Source of the DNA: Gloeobacter morelensis MG652769
Lineage (GTDB): Bacteria > Cyanobacteriota > Cyanobacteriia > Gloeobacterales > Gloeobacteraceae
Length of the DNA: 64,000 nucleotides
Assembly: GCF_021018745.1 (NCBI RefSeq)
Contig: NZ_CP063845.1
Coordinates: 62,001 to 126,000, forward strand
Reading direction: 5' to 3'
Positions 1 through 10,200 of this stretch are shown here, piece by piece. The position numbers were made by a program, and so were the translations under genes. The notes under the pieces were generated by a model, which made no database searches, was not told the origin of the DNA, and saw nothing but the letters and a program-made list of their open reading frames with translations. Every line of letters begins with the position of its first letter. Within the stretch, counting starts at the first letter, position 1.

Positions 1-3000
1 AGCACCACCGGCACACTCACCCCCAGCTCACCTTCGATCCGTCGCTTGAGTTCGGTGGTCATCAACGAATCGAGACCCAGTTCGTTGACCGGTTGCTCCA
101 GATCGAAACTGTGGGAGGGAGCGAGCCCCAGCACCTGGGCCAACTGGCCGCGCAGGTGGGTCAGCAAAAGGGCATAGCAGGGCTCAAAATCCATCGAGCG
201 CAACTGTTGGGCCAGTTCGGCGCCGCCGCTTGGAGCTTGAACCGCCGCGCTCTGCCGGGGTTGAACTTCCCGGGCGATTTGCCTGAGCAAGGACGGCAGG
301 CGGCCCGGCAGGAACGGTTGGACAAACTTCGCCCACTGCACCGGCAGCACGCCCAGTTGGGCGGGAACGGCCTGGCGGAGCATCCATTCGAGGGCCTTGA
401 GACCGCGCTGGACCGGGATGGCGCTCACCCCCTGGGCGGCGATCCGCTCCTGATGTCGGCGGCTGAGGGCGGCGGCCATGCCGCCTTCGGCCCAGGGGCC
501 CCAGTTGATACTGAGGGCGGGCAGACCCAGGGCGCGGCGGTGATGGGCCAGCGCGTCCAGACAGGCGTTCGCCGCCGCGTAATTGCCCTGTCCCGGCGAG
601 CCCAACAAACCGGCCACCGAAGAGAACAACACAAAAAAGTCCAGATCGATCTGGCGGGTGAGCGTGTGCAAATGCCAGGCTCCCTGCACCTTCGGGGCGA
701 GGACGGCGGCAAAGCGTTCGCGGTTTTGCTGTACCAGCAGGCCGTCGTCGAGCACCCCCGCCGCGTGCACGATCCCGCGCAGCGGCGGTAGCCCATCGCC
801 GAAATGCTCCAGGACAGCCTGCGCCTGGTGCGGGTCGCAGATGTCCGCCTGCAGAACGCAGACCTGGGCTCCAAGCTTCCTGAGGCCGGCAAGAGCCGCT
901 TCGGCCTCGGGCGAGGGGGCGCGTCGGCCCACCAGCGCCAGGTGCCTGGCACCCTGCTCGACCATCCACCGCGCCACCTGCAGACCGAGATTGCCCAGCC
1001 CGCCGGTTACCAGATAGCCGCCGCTCTCCCAATCGGGGGGGGCGCTCGCGGCGGTCCGGCCCTGGCGGGTCTGCACCAGGCGGGCCGCCAGCCGTTCCTC
1101 CCCGCGCCAGGCCACGTGATCTTCGCCATCCGGCGCCTGCAGTTGAGCAAGCAACCGGACGGCCTCGTCGCGGCCGGGCTCGACATCGAGATCCACAAGC
1201 CCTCCCCAGAGTTCCGGGTGTTCCAGGGCGATCACCCGACCCAGGCCCCACAGGGCGTTGTGCTCCACCGCGCGCTCGCCAAGGGGTTGTCCGAGCGCCT
1301 GGGTTCCCCGGGTGACCAGCCACAGCGGCGCCTGGCTTTCGGCGAGCACCAGCGCCTGGACCAGGTGCAGCGCACTTTCCCAGAGCGCTGGTCCGCTCGC
1401 CTCCTCCAGGCTCCACAGGTGCACAACCCCCAGCAGCGGCAGGCCGTTGGTGCTCGCAATCTCCCGCAAAAGCCGCCGAAAATCCTCCGGCTTTTGCCCG
1501 TTGAGCGCGTAGTGCCGAGCGGGCTCCAGAATTGCGAACTGCTCGGAGGCGACCACGCGGACGCTGCTGTGGCCCTGCGCCTCCAACCGGGCAGCCAGGT
1601 CCGCTCCCAGAGCGCTGTTGCCGCTCAGCACAATCCAACGGCCCGGCGGCCGGGTGGCGATCTGGGGGGCAGGCAAAGGCAGCGGTTGCCAGGCGAGTTC
1701 GTAGAACCAGTCGTTCGACTGCATGATGTTGAGCAGCGCTTCGCGCGAAGCGCGCTTCATCAACAGACCGTCGATTTCGAGCACCACCCGGCCCTGTGCG
1801 TCGTAGAGCACATAGTCCCCGGTGAGCGTGCCGCTCTGCTGCTGCTCGCGCGGGCGCATCCGCACGTGGCTGCGCAGCTGTCCGCGCGCCGGGCTGCCGT
1901 GGTAGCGGATCCGCTCGAAATGCACCGGAATGTGCACGTCGTTGCCATGGAACGCCTGTTCGCCCGCGGTGGGCAATGCACCCGCCAGCACCTGCAAACA
2001 CGAATCGAGCATCACCGGATGGATCTGGTAGAGCGAGGCTTCTGCCTCCAGGCCCTCCGGCAGTTGCAGGTACCCCAGGGCTTCTCCGTCGCGACGCTCG
2101 ACCTGACGAACCCCTTGAAGCTTGGGTCCGAGATCCAGCCCCGCTGCGCGGATGCGCCGGTAGAACGCTTCGACCGATTCCGGGCTGAGGGGGGCGGCAA
2201 AATCGGGCCGGTACAGCTTCTGGGTGTCCGTGGCGCGGACGAGCTCACCGGTGGCGAGCACTTTCCAGTCGGCTTCGCCCGCTTCGGCGCGCTCCTTGCC
2301 GCAACACACCTGAAAAGTAGCCCGCTCCGCTCCATCCGGTTCGAAGATCAGCTGCACGAGGCGCTCCTCGCCGTCAAACAGCGTGAAGGCCTCCTGGATC
2401 AACACGTCCTGCAGGGTGTAGGCACCTTCGCCGAGGACCGCGCCCGCAGCGGCGATCGCCATCGAGATGTACGAGGCTCCCGGTACGACCACGACACCGT
2501 GCAGGCGGTGATCGTCGAGAAAGGGCTGACGGGCGACGCCGACCCGCGCCTGAAACTGGACCTGCTTGAGGGGCGAGGGCAGGCGCCCGCCCAGCATCGC
2601 CTGGGGAGCCCCGTCGGCGGCGAGGGCGACATCGGCCCGGCTCGCAGGCGGGACGTCGAGCCAGTGGCGCTCGCGCTGCCAGGGATAGAGGGGCAGATCG
2701 GCACAAAAGCGCCCCTGCGGGGCAAGGCGTTCCCAGGCGATCGCAAAGTCGAGGGTGTAGAGCGTTCCCAGGGCCGCCAGCAGCGCAGGACGCTCCGGCT
2801 CCTTGCGGCGCAGCGAGGCCAGAACGACGCCTTCTTGATCCGCCTGCTCCAGGCACTGGCGGATCGCACCGCCCAGCACCGGATGGGGGCTCAACTCCAA
2901 AAAGACGGTATAGCGATCGGCTATCAGCGCTGCGACCGCCTCGGCAAAGCGCACAGGCTCCCGGAGATTGCGCCCCCAGTAGACCGCTTCGAACTGCCCG

Positions 3001-5297
3001 CCTGCGGCACTTTCGCCGGTGAGCGTCGAGTAGATCGCCACCGCGGCGGGGCGGGGGGACAGACCGGCCAAAAGAGCGCTCAGTTCCCGCGCGAACGGCT
3101 CCATCTGCGGGCAATGGAAGGCGTAGTTCACCGGCAGATATTTGTGATAGACGTCGCGGCGCTCCAGAATCGCCACCACTTCCGCCAGGGCCGCACTTTC
3201 GCCGGACAGCACCGTCGAGGTGGGGCTGTTGACGGCAGCAACGGCGATCCGCTCGCCAAAGTTCTCGATCAGTCGCTGCGCCTGGGCTGCGGGCAGCTCC
3301 ACCGCCACCATCCGCCCTTGCCCGGTCGCCTGCTCCATCAGCCGCGCCCTGTGCACAACGATGCGCACCGCCTCTTCGAGGGTCAGCACCCCGGCGATAT
3401 GGGCCGCGGCCACCTCCCCGACGCTGTGGCCGACTACGCCGTCCGGTGGGACCCCCCAGCTGCGCCACAGCTCCGCCAGGCCCACCTGCAGGGCAAACAG
3501 CGCCGGTTGGGCAAACTCCGTCTGCAAAAGGCGCGAATCGGCCTCCGGTGCGCGCAGTTCCTCCAATAGCGACCAGCCCGCCTGTTCGCGCACAGCAGCG
3601 TCACAGCGCTCGACGACGGCTTTAAACAGCGGCTCCTGCTCCAGCAACTCCCGTCCCATCGCCCACCACTGCGGACCCTGGCCCGAGCACACAAAAGCGA
3701 TCCGCGGGCGGCGTTTGCGCGGTTGCCTGCCGCTCACCACGCCGCAGTGCGGCTGGCCTCGGCCAAAATCCTCCAGACGCTCGCCCAGTTCAGCAAGGGT
3801 GTGGGCGACCACCGCGAGGCGCTCGCCGTGGTGGTTGCGGCGCAACCCGGCGCTATAGGCAAGATCCGCCAGGGCGGGAAGCGCCCGGTCCGAGCGCAGC
3901 CACGCGCGGTACGCCGAGGCCAGATCCTGCAAAGCTTGGGCTGTGCGGGCCGACAGAGGCACCAGATACGCCCGGGCGTCGGCCTGCGGCGCGGCGGGGG
4001 CGGGCACCGGCAGGGCGGGCGCCTCCTGCAAAATCACATGGGCGTTCGTGCCGCCAAAACCGAAGGAGCTGATCCCGGCAAGGGCCGGTTGCGACGCTTG
4101 CGGCCACGGGATCAGGCTGTCCTGGACCCGCACCGGCAGCCGCTCAAACGGGATGTGCGGGTTGGCCCGCTCAAAGTGCAGACTCGGCGGGATCTGCCGA
4201 TGCTGCAGCGACAGCGCCACTTTGATGATCCCGGCGATCCCGGCGGCGGCCTCCAGGTGGCCGATGTTCGTCTTGACCGAGCCCAATAGACAGGGATTGT
4301 CCGGGGAGCGTCGGCCGGCCAGCGCTGCGCCCAGGGCCAGCACTTCGATCGGATCGCCCAGAGGGGTGCCGGTGCCGTGGGCTTCGACGTAGCCGATCGC
4401 TTCCGGTGGCACTCCGGCGGCGGCGAGGGCCTCCCGGATGACCGCCTGCTGCGCCAGACCGTTCGGAGCCGTCAGGCTGCTGCTGCGCCCGTCCTGGTTG
4501 AGGGCGCAGCCCGCCACCAGCGCCAGCACCCGGTCCCCGTCGCGCTCGGCGTCCGCCAGGCGCTTCAAGATCACCGCACCGCAGCCTTCGCCGCGGACGT
4601 ACCCGTTGGCACGGCTGTCGAAGGTGCGGCAGCGCCCATCGGGCGAGAGCATCTGCGCCTCAGAAAAGATAATCGTCAGGTCCGGAGAGAGCAACAGATT
4701 GACGCCGCCGGCCAGGGCCAGATCCGATTCGCGGTGGGCCAGACTCCGGCAGGCCAGGTGCAAAGCCACCAGCGAAGAGGAGCAGGCCGTGTCGACCGCC
4801 AGGCTCGGGCCGCGCAGATCCAGCAGATAGGACAGGCGATTGGCGGCGATGCTGAAGGCGTTGCCGGTGCCGACCAGGGCGTCGAGTCGGTCGGGAAATC
4901 GCCTGTTGACCCGCGTATAGTCCTGGGTGCATATCCCCACGAACACCCCCGTCCGGCTGCCTGCGAGGCGCTCCAGCGGCAGTCCCGCCTGCTCGAAGGC
5001 GTCACAGGCCACCTCCAGCAACAGCCGCTGCTGCGGATCCATCAGCCGCGCTTCGCGGGGGGTGATCCCAAAAAACTGGTGATCGAAGCGATCGACCGAC
5101 TCCAAAAACCCTCCCCAGCGCGTGTTCATCGTTCCGGGGGTTCGCCTGTGGGGGTCGTAGAAGGCGTCCACATCCCACCGCTCCGCCGGAACTTCACCGA
5201 TGGCATCGACGCCGTCGCACAACAATTGCCAGTAAGCCTGCAGGTCGCTCGCCCCCGGAAAACGGCAACCCATACCGATGATTGCGATAGGTTCCAT
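1..5297 (-). CDS. type I modular polyketide synthase, KS-AT-DH-KR-ACP, truncated at left edge
   Basis: The frame is open from an ATG at 5297 to the window edge, giving 1765 complete codons. The N-terminal KS (about residues 1-425) has its nucleophile Cys172 in DTACSSS and keeps the EAHGTGT and GHLEAA histidines. The AT (about 540-840) has GHSVGE and the AFH signature usual for malonyl-CoA selection. A DH (about 890-1170) has HRLHGVVVVPG. A KR (about 1400-1640) has TGGLGNLG and a catalytic Tyr in GNYAAAN. An ACP begins near 1690, with the phosphopantetheine Ser1744 in LGLDSL. The module would extend a chain by two carbons and, lacking ER, leave a double bond. It is the last gene seen in the operon and starts 3 bases after the free ACP gene. 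A thioesterase or further module may lie beyond the left edge. Confidence 0.93.
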   Translation of the reverse strand, partial: MEPIAIIGMGCRFPGASDLQAYWQLLCDGVDAIGEVPAERWDVDAFYDPHRRTPGTMNTRWGGFLESVDRFDHQFFGITPREARLMDPQQRLLLEVACDAFEQAGLPLERLAGSRTGVFVGICTQDYTRVNRRFPDRLDALVGTGNAFSIAANRLSYLLDLRGPSLAVDTACSSSLVALHLACRSLAHRESDLALAGGVNLLLSPDLTIIFSEAQMLSPDGRCRTFDSRANGYVRGEGCGAVILKRLADAERDGDRVLALVAGCALNQDGRSSSLTAPNGLAQQAVIREALAAAGVPPEAIGYVEAHGTGTPLGDPIEVLALGAALAGRRSPDNPCLLGSVKTNIGHLEAAAGIAGIIKVALSLQHRQIPPSLHFERANPHIPFERLPVRVQDSLIPWPQASQPALAGISSFGFGGTNAHVILQEAPALPVPAPAAPQADARAYLVPLSARTAQALQDLASAYRAWLRSDRALPALADLAYSAGLRRNHHGERLAVVAHTLAELGERLEDFGRGQPHCGVVSGRQPRKRRPRIAFVCSGQGPQWWAMGRELLEQEPLFKAVVERCDAAVREQAGWSLLEELRAPEADSRLLQTEFAQPALFALQVGLAELWRSWGVPPDGVVGHSVGEVAAAHIAGVLTLEEAVRIVVHRARLMEQATGQGRMVAVELPAAQAQRLIENFGERIAVAAVNSPTSTVLSGESAALAEVVAILERRDVYHKYLPVNYAFHCPQMEPFARELSALLAGLSPRPAAVAIYSTLTGESAAGGQFEAVYWGRNLREPVRFAEAVAALIADRYTVFLELSPHPVLGGAIRQCLEQADQEGVVLASLRRKEPERPALLAALGTLYTLDFAIAWERLAPQGRFCADLPLYPWQRERHWLDVPPASRADVALAADGAPQAMLGGRLPSPLKQVQFQARVGVARQPFLDDHRLHGVVVVPGASYISMAIAAAGAVLGEGAYTLQDVLIQEAFTLFDGEERLVQLIFEPDGAERATFQVCCGKERAEAGEADWKVLATGELVRATDTQKLYRPDFAAPLSPESVEAFYRRIRAAGLDLGPKLQGVRQVERRDGEALGYLQLPEGLEAEASLYQIHPVMLDSCLQVLAGALPTAGEQAFHGNDVHIPVHFERIRYHGSPARGQLRSHVRMRPREQQQSGTLTGDYVLYDAQGRVVLEIDGLLMKRASREALLNIMQSNDWFYELAWQPLPLPAPQIATRPPGRWIVLSGNSALGADLAARLEAQGHSSVRVVASEQFAILEPARHYALNGQKPEDFRRLLREIASTNGLPLLGVVHLWSLEEASGPALWESALHLVQALVLAESQAPLWLVTRGTQALGQPLGERAVEHNALWGLGRVIALEHPELWGGLVDLDVEPGRDEAVRLLAQLQAPDGEDHVAWRGEERLAARLVQTRQGRTAASAPPDWESGGYLVTGGLGNLGLQVARWMVEQGARHLALVGRRAPSPEAEAALAGLRKLGAQVCVLQADICDPHQAQAVLEHFGDGLPPLRGIVHAAGVLDDGLLVQQNRERFAAVLAPKVQGAWHLHTLTRQIDLDFFVLFSSVAGLLGSPGQGNYAAANACLDALAHHRRALGLPALSINWGPWAEGGMAAALSRRHQERIAAQGVSAIPVQRGLKALEWMLRQAVPAQLGVLPVQWAKFVQPFLPGRLPSLLRQIAREVQPRQSAAVQAPSGGAELAQQLRSMDFEPCYALLLTHLRGQLAQVLGLAPSHSFDLEQPVNELGLDSLMTTELKRRIEGELGVSVPVV

Positions 5298-5300
5298 GGG

Positions 5301-5612
5301 CTAAATCTCCTGCCGGTGAGCCGCCGCCTCGATCTCCTCCACAAGCCATCCGGCCAGGGCTTGGATCGTCGGATAATTCCACAGCACCGTCGGCGAAAGT
5401 GCAAAGCCTACCTGTTTTTCTAATTTGCCCAAAAGCACCAGAGCCTGCACAGAACTTAAACCGTAACTGCCGAGCGGTTGCCGCAGGTCGATGTCCTCAG
5501 GATCGATTTGCTCTTCTTCGAGACTTTCGACGAGCAAGGAGATAATTAACTCCTGCAATGCTTCCGCATTTGCCAGCTCTTTTGAAGCCAATGAGTACGG
5601 TGGAGCGTTCAT
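5301..5612 (-). CDS. free-standing acyl carrier protein
   Basis: This is a 103-aa acidic protein with one phosphopantetheine-attachment domain. The modified Ser lies in YGLSSVQAL, and the helix 2 environment matches type I/II ACPs. The ATG has a GAGG element about 9 nt upstream. It sits between the PfaD-like reductase (36-nt gap) and the modular PKS (3-nt gap). It may therefore pass the acyl chain from the iterative synthase to the PKS module. That hand-off role is inference; the family assignment is firm. Confidence 0.9.
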   Translation of the reverse strand: MNAPPYSLASKELANAEALQELIISLLVESLEEEQIDPEDIDLRQPLGSYGLSSVQALVLLGKLEKQVGFALSPTVLWNYPTIQALAGWLVEEIEAAAHRQEI

Positions 5613-5648
5613 GCAGTCTACCTCAAGAAAATAGATAGTTTGCTTTCC

Positions 5649-7292
5649 CTAACGTGCAGGAAGGTACCGGCAGTAGGCGGGCGGCAGTTGAAGACCCTGG
5701 CATCTTAAATGCTGTACCCGGTACAAAAAAGCAGCTCCCAGCATCAGCTGTCCAGCCACATCGACCACTGTGCGATTTTCAGGCGCGCCCAGGTAGGTGC
5801 CTTTAACCCAATCGTTAAAGGCACCCATCGCCGGCCCGCACCAGATCTGGTAATCCATCTCCCGGCCCTTTTCGCCGAGGTTGGACCAGCGCGAAGAAAG
5901 GCCCAGATACCAGCGAAAGATCAGGGCCATTTTCCGCCTGGGGTTGCCCTCGGCTTTTTCGATTTGCTGTGGATCGCGATGGCTGAAGTAAGCAATGGTT
6001 TCCTGCCAGATCTGTTCGAGGCTTTTTTTGAAAATTTGGGATTCGAGTTTTCGAATTTCGGCGGCTGGGATTTCTTCGAGCGCGCCGTAGGTCTTGTACA
6101 ACTCGTAAAGTTTCTGGGCGCGCATCGCAAACAAGGTTTCGCGTTTGAGCACCTGCAGTCTGACCCCCAACTCGAACATGTCCGCCGCCGGGGCCATCGT
6201 CACATCGGTCGTCTCCGCCCGGGCCAGCAGGGCACGGGTGTGGGCGGAGGTACCGGCCTCGACGCAGGCCTGGTTGACCGAGCCGGTCACGACGTACGCC
6301 GCCCCCATCATGAAGGCCGCCAGAACGGCCTGCGGCGTGCCGATCCCGCCTGCTGCCCCGATGCGCGTCGGCTGGGCAAAGCGCTGTTGTGCCTGGATCT
6401 CGTCGCGTTGCGCCAGGATCGAAGGCAGCAGGCATACCAGGGCACGGTTGTCGGTGTGGCCGCCGGAATCCGCCTCGACGGTGATGTCGTCCGCCATCGG
6501 CACTTTGCCCGCCAGGGTCGCCTGCAAAGGCGAGATCCGACCCGCCTCGACCAGTTGGCGCAGCAGAGCTTCAGGTGCCGGCTGCAGAAAGCGGCCCGCC
6601 ACTTCCCGGCGGGAGACCTTCGCAATCACCCGGTTGGCAATCGTGATGCACCCAGCCGGATCGAGCCCCAACCCCGCCGCGCGGTAGTGAACGATCTGGG
6701 CGGTGAGATCGATGTAGGCGCTCGCCTCGACGGTGCGCACGCCACGTTCGAGGTACACCCGCACCGCCCCCGCCTCCAGGGCCGGTTCGCTGGGGCTGTG
6801 GATCAAATTGAAGGCGTAGGGTCCCTCCGGCAGCGCCGCCTGAATGCGTCCGATCGCCGCGGCGATCCGATCTGGCACCAGACCGGCCGCCCCGAAGCTG
6901 CCGAGCATACCGGCCCGGCCCACGGCGATCACCAGTTCCTCCGAGGCGATGGCGTTGGCCATTGCCCCGGTCATGTACGCACAACGGACCCGATGGGCGG
7001 CCAGAAAAGCGGGATCGCCCAGGCAGTGCAAAGGCATCGCCGGCACAAAGGCCAGCACCTCCGGCAGATCGGCTTCGTCGGCGGCCCTCAGCCACGACCC
7101 GCCTCTTGCTAGACCAATCCGGCCTTGTTGGCGGACGGCACAACAGGGCACGTCGCTATCGCGCAAAATCGAGCGGATACCAGGTTCATCGAAGGCGAGC
7201 GCATCGGCGGGACCGCTCCAGACCTGCCCGGTCTTCGGCGCGCCGCCTGCGTGGCGCACATCGGTGTCACAAACCGTTGTAGAGATCGGCAT
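5649..7292 (-). CDS. pfaD: PfaD-type enoyl reductase (2-nitropropane dioxygenase/FMN fold)
   Basis: This 547-aa protein resembles the trans-acting enoyl reductase of PUFA and heterocyst-glycolipid synthases. It is an FMN TIM-barrel related to nitronate monooxygenases. Supporting motifs are GMLGSFGAAG near the N-terminus, the central VEADSGGHTDNR and the glycine-rich GAAGGIGTPQA. The ATG at 7292 overlaps the TAA stop of the upstream KS-CLF-AT gene (TAATG), so translation is probably coupled. It would reduce enoyl intermediates to give saturated positions in the product. An in-frame extension upstream of 7292 lies inside the preceding gene and lacks family similarity, so it was discarded. Confidence 0.9.
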   Translation of the reverse strand: MPISTTVCDTDVRHAGGAPKTGQVWSGPADALAFDEPGIRSILRDSDVPCCAVRQQGRIGLARGGSWLRAADEADLPEVLAFVPAMPLHCLGDPAFLAAHRVRCAYMTGAMANAIASEELVIAVGRAGMLGSFGAAGLVPDRIAAAIGRIQAALPEGPYAFNLIHSPSEPALEAGAVRVYLERGVRTVEASAYIDLTAQIVHYRAAGLGLDPAGCITIANRVIAKVSRREVAGRFLQPAPEALLRQLVEAGRISPLQATLAGKVPMADDITVEADSGGHTDNRALVCLLPSILAQRDEIQAQQRFAQPTRIGAAGGIGTPQAVLAAFMMGAAYVVTGSVNQACVEAGTSAHTRALLARAETTDVTMAPAADMFELGVRLQVLKRETLFAMRAQKLYELYKTYGALEEIPAAEIRKLESQIFKKSLEQIWQETIAYFSHRDPQQIEKAEGNPRRKMALIFRWYLGLSSRWSNLGEKGREMDYQIWCGPAMGAFNDWVKGTYLGAPENRTVVDVAGQLMLGAAFLYRVQHLRCQGLQLPPAYCRYLPAR

Positions 7293-10200
7293 TATCGGCT
7301 CCCTGACGAGTGCTCGGTGGCCTGGACGGGTGCGTCGAGCACCTGCTGAGCGGCGGCAAGCTGCAGCTGGAGCATTGCGCCCCATTGCCTGAGCGACGCG
7401 GCCCGCTGTTCTAGAAAACTGCTGTGCGCCCGGCTGGCTGTAGCCGTCTGCACCAGGGGGGTCTGCCACGGCGGCGGCGGGGGCGGCACTTGAACAGCCG
7501 CGCCGGGCCGCTGCTCCGGCGGCTCAAGTCGGCCGCCACCCAGGACTATCGTTTTGGAGAGTGTTTTTGGGGCCGCGGCGCCGCCCGCAGCGCCGCGCTC
7601 CAGAGTCGTCAGATCCACCGGCACCCGATGACTCACCAGGGCTGCCAGGAGGCGCACGATCGCAACCCGCTCGCTAACGCCGCGCTGGTCGATCTGGAGG
7701 CTGAGGTGCGGGCGATCTCCGAGAATGGCGGCAATCCAGCGGGCACAACCGCCGCTCGGCCCGACCTCGATAAAGCACCGGTGACCATCCCCGTACACCC
7801 GTTCGACCAGGCGCGGAAAATCGACGCGCCGGCACAGATTGGCGGTCAGGGCCGCGGCGATGGACTGCGCCTCCAGATCGATCGGGGCGTACCCGGCGGT
7901 CGAGTAGAACGCCAGGTCCGGCTTCGCCTGGATCGCCACGGTGGTCAAGCGCGCGATCTCCTCAGAGCGGGAGCGCACCGCCTCGCAGTGCAGCACGCCG
8001 TCGAAGGGTGCGCGCACCGCACCGCAGCCCAGGCGCTCGATCAGGCGCTGGCACTGGGCGCTATCCCCGGCGATCACGACCTCGCCGGGGGTGTTGATGT
8101 GGGTCAGGTAGACGCGCTCGTGCTCCGTCAGGGCTTGCTCGACGGCCCCTGCCGGGGCGAGCAGCACGAAGCTGCTCCACAAGTCTGAGGTTGCTTGCTC
8201 GGGGGCGATGGCCCAGTGTTCGCGCGCCGCCAGCTTCGGCCCGGCCAGGCAGCGGGTGAACAACGGCGAGGTGCGCAGGGGCTTGCACAGCGCGTCGCAG
8301 CCCGCCCAGACCCCAAGGGCGCTCAGCATGCTCGTCTCCCCAAGGCTGTAGCCGAAGGCTGCCTGGGGTTGCACTGCGAATTCGCGCTGCAAGATGCTGG
8401 TGTACAGCGCCGCAAAAGCGAGCCCGGAGTCGATCATCGCCACCGGATCGCCCAGCAGGCGTTCCTCGTGGGCGATCCGCTCTCTGGCGGACAGGGCATT
8501 CAGGCTCCTTGGATAGAGGAGCTTTTCGCGCGTCAACAGCGCGGCATCTTCGCTCAGTTCGTCGAGGCGCCGGTGGCAGCGGGGAAAGCGGTACAGCAGA
8601 TCCTGCCCGAGGCCGGGGTAAGTATTGAACGCGCCGGGGTAGACGAAGGCGACCCGAGTTTGCCGCCCGAGCGGCTCGGCGGTGAAATAGCTGCCCACGG
8701 GGGTCTTCCAGGTCTTGCCCTGCTCAAAGGCCGCGGCGATGCCTTTGTGGGCCCGGCGCAGCTGGGCTGTCACTTCCTCGCGGTCGTGACCGACGATGGC
8801 GAGAGCGTAGGGCAGATCAGGGCGGCTGCGGTAGGCTGCGTGGCAGCGCCGGGCCAGGACTTCGAGGGCTTGATTTTCGCCGAGCCGGGCTTCCAGTTGC
8901 TCCAGCTGCGTCTGCAGATCGGCGCGGTCGGCCGCGGCGACCACCAGCAGATGCGGTCGAAAGGGCGGGTCTGCTGCTTGGGGGGGCTCGGCGCGCCGGG
9001 GCGCTTCTGAGAGGACGGCGTGGGCGTAGCCGCCGTCGTGGTCGAGGGCGCTGATGGCCGCGATCCGCCCCTGGCCGGCCGACAGCCACGGCTGCGCTCT
9101 GGACGGAACAAAAAATGGGCTTTCCTGCCAGCAGTGCGACGCTTTCGGTCCGGACCAACCGGGGATCGCAGGCAAATAGCGGTCGTGCAGGCACAGGGCC
9201 GTGCGCACCAGGCTCGCCATGCCGGCGGCGGCCTGGGGGTGGCCGATGTTGGCGGTGGCGCTGCCCAGGGCCACCGTCGCCGATTCTGCCCGGCGATAGA
9301 CCGCATGCAGCCCCGCGATTTCGGCCGGATCGTGCGTGGCACTGCCGCCCCCTGCGACCTCCACAAACCCGATGCCCTCAGCAGCGATCCCCGCCGCAGC
9401 CAGGGTGCCGCGGGCGGCCTGCTCGATCGCCGCGGCGGCTGGTTGCGAGGCGTTGGTCTGGCCAAAGCCGACGGCGTCGAGGAGCGCCCAGATAGGCTTT
9501 TTTTGAAGCTGGGCTGCGGCAGTCGGCATCAGCACCACTGCGGCGGCTCCTTCGCCTACCATCCAACCGTCGGCATCGCGGTCGTAGCCAAAAGTCGCAG
9601 CCCCCTGGTTCAGGGGCTCGCAGTGGTGGCGGGCCAGGACGTTTTCGATCCCGCCTGCCAGATCGACTGCTCCGACGAGCGCCGCCTCCGCCTGCCCGGA
9701 AGCGATCAGCATCTGGGCGAGTTCGAGGGCTCTGAAGGAGGCGGCGGCACCCTGGGCCGGAAGCACAAAAGCCGGTCCGGTAAAATCCCACAGCGCGGCG
9801 ATGCGGCTCGCGGCCAGGTTGCCCATCAGCCCCAACACCCCGTGCGGCTGCAGTCGGTCGGCCGCCGGTTCGACCCGGGTGGGGTGGGTCTGTTCGTGCA
9901 AGCGCCCTGCACTGAGCCACTGGTGGCCCTGGGACAGATTTGCCCCGGCAACGACGATGACCGCCACCTTGCCGCCTCTGGCGAACCCCGCCTGCGCGAG
10001 CGCCCGCTCAGCCACCTGCACCATCAGGATTTGCTGAGCATCGAGCCGGTCTGCTTCGTGCGGCGGGATGCGCAGATGCCACAAATCGACCTCGAAGCGC
10101 TCCAGAAAGGCTCCCCTGAGTGCCGAAGCGTCAGCTTCAAAGCCGTACCACCCGAGAAGTCCGGGCTCAGATTCAAGCTGGCGCCAGCGCTCGGCAGGTA

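Noticed and set aside
184..2001. Long open frame on the minus strand inside the first PKS gene
   Set aside because: It is out of frame with the clear KS-AT-DH-KR-ACP reading, is Arg/Gly/Pro-rich and lacks any domain; typical high-G+C shadow.
804..3569. 921-codon open frame on the plus strand opposite the PKS gene
   Set aside because: No domain similarity; it lies opposite conserved catalytic motifs and reflects codon bias of the real gene.
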